From positions 1 to 40,692 of the forward strand of contig CAKUMO010000022.1 in the NCBI GenBank assembly GCA_934667815.1: a stretch of 40,692 bases of DNA, read 5' to 3'. This DNA is from an uncultured Oscillospiraceae bacterium (GTDB lineage: Bacteria; Bacillota; Clostridia; Oscillospirales; Oscillospiraceae). Both the position numbers and the translations under genes were made by a program. Below, in pieces: positions 38,173-40,692 of the stretch (position 1 is the stretch's first letter; each line of letters starts with the position of its first letter). Below the pieces are notes generated by a model. That model was not told where the DNA came from and ran no database searches. It saw only the letters and a program-made list of their open reading frames with translations.

Positions 38173-40692
38173 TTATTTCGCGTTTGCCGCGACAAATTCG
38201 TCCACGATGGCCAGCGCATTGTCCAGCTTCATCGGATTCTTGCCGCCGCCCATTGCGGAATCGGGCTTGCCGCCGCCGGAGCCGCCGCAGATCGCGCTGA
38301 CTTCCTTAACGAGCTGCCCCGCCTTGATGCCGTGCGCAACGGCATTCTTGCCGCAGACGGCCAGAAGTGTGATCTTTTCGTCCTGTACTCCCGCCAGCAC
38401 GGCCACGGCATCCGGTTCGCGGTCGCGGATCTGGTCGCCCAGCTTGCGCAGATCGCCCGCGGAAATATCGCTGCGGGACATCGTCAGGACCTTCAGACCC
38501 GCGACGCTCTTGGCGGAGAACAGGCAGCGCTCGATCTCGCCGCTGAACAGCTTGTCCTTCATGCGGTCGAGGCTGAGCTTCAGTTCCTTCAGTTCGCCCA
38601 TCAGACCGTGCGCACGCTGCAAAAGTTCCTTCGGCGTGGTCTTAAGTTCCTCGGCCACGTTCAGGATCACGCGGTTGGCCTGCTCCATCTGCTCGATGAC
38701 CTTGCGGCCGGTGTAAGCCTCGATGCGGCGCACGCCGGAGGCCACGGAAGCCTCGGACATAATGCGGAAGGGGCCGACCTTGGCGGTATTATTCAGGTGC
38801 GTGCCGCCGCAGAACTCGATGGAATCCTCGCCCATCTTGACCACGCGCACGACATCGCCGTATTTTTCCCCGAACAGCGCCGTCGCGCCGATCTTCTTTG
38901 CTTCTTCGATCGGCAGCACGAGCGTCTCGACATCCTCGCCCTTGAGGATCAGCTCCATGACCATGGAGGAAACCTGCGACAGCTCCTCGGCCGTCATGGC
39001 AGAGAAATGCGTGAAGTCAAAACGCAGATGATCCGGCTCGACCAGAGAGCCTGCCTGATGGCAGTGTTCGCCCAGCACCTTCGTCAGCACGGCGTCGAGC
39101 AGATGCGTAGCGGTGTGTGCGCGGCGGATGGCGCTGCGGCGCTCGACATCGATGGAAACGGTGCATTCGTCGCCCAGCTTGAGCGTGCCCGAGACGACCT
39201 TGCCGTAGTGCATGAACTTGCCGCCCTTATTCTTCTGCACGTCCGTGACCTCGAACACGCCGTCAGGACCTGTGATCGTGCCGTGGTCGGCGACCTGACC
39301 GCCCATCTCGGCGTACATGGTCGTGCGGTCGAGCACCACGATGCCCTCGACGCCCTCGGCGATCTCGGTGCGCTGCTCATCCTCCGCGATGATGGCAAGG
39401 AGCTTGCCCTGCGTCTCGTTCTTTTCATAGCCGTCAAATTCCGTGGACGGAATTTCCTGACCGAATTCAATTCCGGCCCAGCCAAGGTCGCCCAGCGCCT
39501 TGCGCGCCTCTCTGGCGCGAACCTTCTGCTCCTGCATCTGGCGCTTGAACTCGTCCTCGTCCGCCGTCATTCCCTCCTCTTTGGCCATTTCAATGGTCAG
39601 GTCGATCGGGAAGCCGTAGGTATCATAGAGCTTAAAGGCATCCGCACCGGAGAACACGGTCTCACCCTTTTCTTTATGCTGCGCGAGCATCTCGCCAAAA
39701 ATGCGCATGCCGCCGTCGATGGTCTTGGCAAAGTTCTCCTCCTCCACGCGCACAACGCGGGTGATATAGGCCGCGCGTTCACGGAGATAGGGATAATGCC
39801 CCTCGTTTTCGTGGATAACCGTCTCGACAATCTCGCACAGGAAGGGATGGTTCACACCAAGGAGCTTTCCATGGCGTGCGGCGCGGCGCAGCAGGCGGCG
39901 CAGAACGTAGCCGCGTCCCTCGTTGGAGGGCAGCACGCCGTCGGCGATCATAAAGACCGAGGCGCGGATGTGGTCGGTGATGACACGCAGGGAAACGTCG
40001 CGCTCCTTGCTCTGGCCGTAGCTCGCGCCGGTCAGCTCTGTAACCTTGTGCGTGATGTTCATGACGGTATCGACGTCAAAGAGCGAGTCCACATCCTGGC
40101 ACACAACGGCCAGACGCTCAAGCCCCATGCCGGTATCGATGTTCTTCTGAACAAGCTCGGTGTAGTTGCCGTGGCCGTCATTATCGAACTGGGAAAAGAC
40201 GTTATTCCAGATCTCCATATAGCGGTCGCAGTCGCAGCCGACCGTGCAGCCGGGCTTGCCGCAGCCGTATTTCTCGCCGCGGTCGTAGTAGACCTCGGAG
40301 CAGGGGCCACACGGGCCGGAGCCATGCTCCCAGAAGTTGTCCTCCTTGCCGAAGCGGAAGATGCGCTCGGCCGGAATGCCGATCTCCTTATTCCAGATCT
40401 CAAAGGCCTCGTCGTCGTCCTGATAGATGGACGGGTAGAGACGGTTTTCGTCCAGGCCGCAGACCTTGGTCAGAAATTCCCAGCACCACGCAATGGCCTC
40501 GTGCTTGAAATAGTCGCCGAAGGAGAAGTTGCCCAGCATCTCAAAATAGGTGCCGTGGCGCGCGGTGTGGCCGATGTTGTCAATGTCGCCCGTGCGGATG
40601 CACTTCTGGCAGGTGCACACGCGGCGGCGCGGCGGCGTGACCTCGCCCTTGAAATAGGGCTTCATCGGCGCCATGCCGGAGTTGATGAGCAG
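38173..40692 (-). CDS. alaS: Alanyl-tRNA synthetase (5' end outside the window)
   Basis: 839 residues visible; the true start lies beyond base 40692, since the first visible codons read LLINSGMAPMKPYF, normally about residue 40 of a protein of roughly 875. Aminoacylation core: CQKCIRTGDIDNIGHTARH, GNFSFGDYFK, GSGPCGPCSEVYYDRG, MEIWNNVF and GMGLERL. Editing domain: RRAHTATHLLDAVL (HxxxH) and FCGGTHLNNT (CxxxH). The C-Ala domain ends CGGSGGGKPDSAMGGGKNP. It charges tRNA-Ala and removes misacylated Ser and Gly. First visible gene of the minus-strand block down to 31187. Confidence 0.97.
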   Translation of the reverse strand: MLINSGMAPMKPYFKGEVTPPRRRVCTCQKCIRTGDIDNIGHTARHGTYFEMLGNFSFGDYFKHEAIAWCWEFLTKVCGLDENRLYPSIYQDDDEAFEIWNKEIGIPAERIFRFGKEDNFWEHGSGPCGPCSEVYYDRGEKYGCGKPGCTVGCDCDRYMEIWNNVFSQFDNDGHGNYTELVQKNIDTGMGLERLAVVCQDVDSLFDVDTVMNITHKVTELTGASYGQSKERDVSLRVITDHIRASVFMIADGVLPSNEGRGYVLRRLLRRAARHGKLLGVNHPFLCEIVETVIHENEGHYPYLRERAAYITRVVRVEEENFAKTIDGGMRIFGEMLAQHKEKGETVFSGADAFKLYDTYGFPIDLTIEMAKEEGMTADEDEFKRQMQEQKVRAREARKALGDLGWAGIEFGQEIPSTEFDGYEKNETQGKLLAIIAEDEQRTEIAEGVEGIVVLDRTTMYAEMGGQVADHGTITGPDGVFEVTDVQKNKGGKFMHYGKVVSGTLKLGDECTVSIDVERRSAIRRAHTATHLLDAVLTKVLGEHCHQAGSLVEPDHLRFDFTHFSAMTAEELSQVSSMVMELILKGEDVETLVLPIEEAKKIGATALFGEKYGDVVRVVKMGEDSIEFCGGTHLNNTAKVGPFRIMSEASVASGVRRIEAYTGRKVIEQMEQANRVILNVAEELKTTPKELLQRAHGLMGELKELKLSLDRMKDKLFSGEIERCLFSAKSVAGLKVLTMSRSDISAGDLRKLGDQIRDREPDAVAVLAGVQDEKITLLAVCGKNAVAHGIKAGQLVKEVSAICGGSGGGKPDSAMGGGKNPMKLDNALAIVDEFVAANAK

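Overview
The window is chromosomal DNA from a GC-rich Gram-positive anaerobe of the class Clostridia, most likely an Oscillospiraceae-type gut bacterium. This is inferred from the gene families (SLH-domain surface protein, type III pantothenate kinase, GlpA/DUF1667 module, RNase M5, ABC-F protein, FHA-SEDS fusion), the G+C-rich codon usage, and sigma-A promoters of the TTGACA-17-TATAAT type. No species can be named from the sequence alone.

Layout. 88-1000 (minus): three small uncharacterised genes, two with poly-proline tracts. 1030-2344 (plus): a phosphodiesterase and coaX, ended by a convergent 55-residue membrane peptide gene. 2604-5652 (plus): a lipase-like hydrolase and a large secreted lysozyme-like SLH protein whose promoter lies inside an inverted repeat. 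5757-8309 (plus): a 42-residue protein, truA, an ArsC-family protein and a CCA-adding enzyme. 8384-9655: guanine deaminase. 9663-10221: a promoter, a cobalamin-type riboswitch and its terminator with no sense gene behind them, facing a 24-residue cysteine-rich peptide gene. 10247-13287 (minus): a GlpA-like dehydrogenase operon. 13372-18160 (minus): a tightly overlapping operon for lower-ligand assembly of cobamides (CobT, CobU, CobS, CobC, a second CobU-like protein) that also carries a TIM-barrel protein and a TtcA-family enzyme.

18279-19303 is rplM-rpsI. Between rpsI and a tRNA-Leu gene lies an AT-richer, decayed remnant of an integrative element (about 19304-21213): a truncated parA, a DUF6809-type gene, hairpins and a long non-coding leader. 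21418-24602 is an FHA-SEDS cell-wall polymerase with its penicillin-binding protein. A structured non-coding segment flanked by a perfect 23-bp direct repeat follows. The rest is minus-strand: an AI-2E/PerM-family membrane protein, a MacB-like exporter with two adaptor proteins, an Mrp-type Fe-S carrier, and the block alaS-hinT-comEC-holA-rnmV-abcF. alaS runs off the right edge.

How the parts fit. The cob operon has no corrin-ring genes, so it looks suited to salvage of scavenged cobinamide or remodelling of foreign cobamides. The TIM-barrel gene belongs to the superfamily that includes the cobamide-remodelling hydrolase CbiR. The orphan cobalamin riboswitch 3.4 kb away suggests that B12 level is sensed at this locus, possibly through a small RNA. 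These two points, and the small cysteine-rich peptide, are the best candidates here for undescribed biology.
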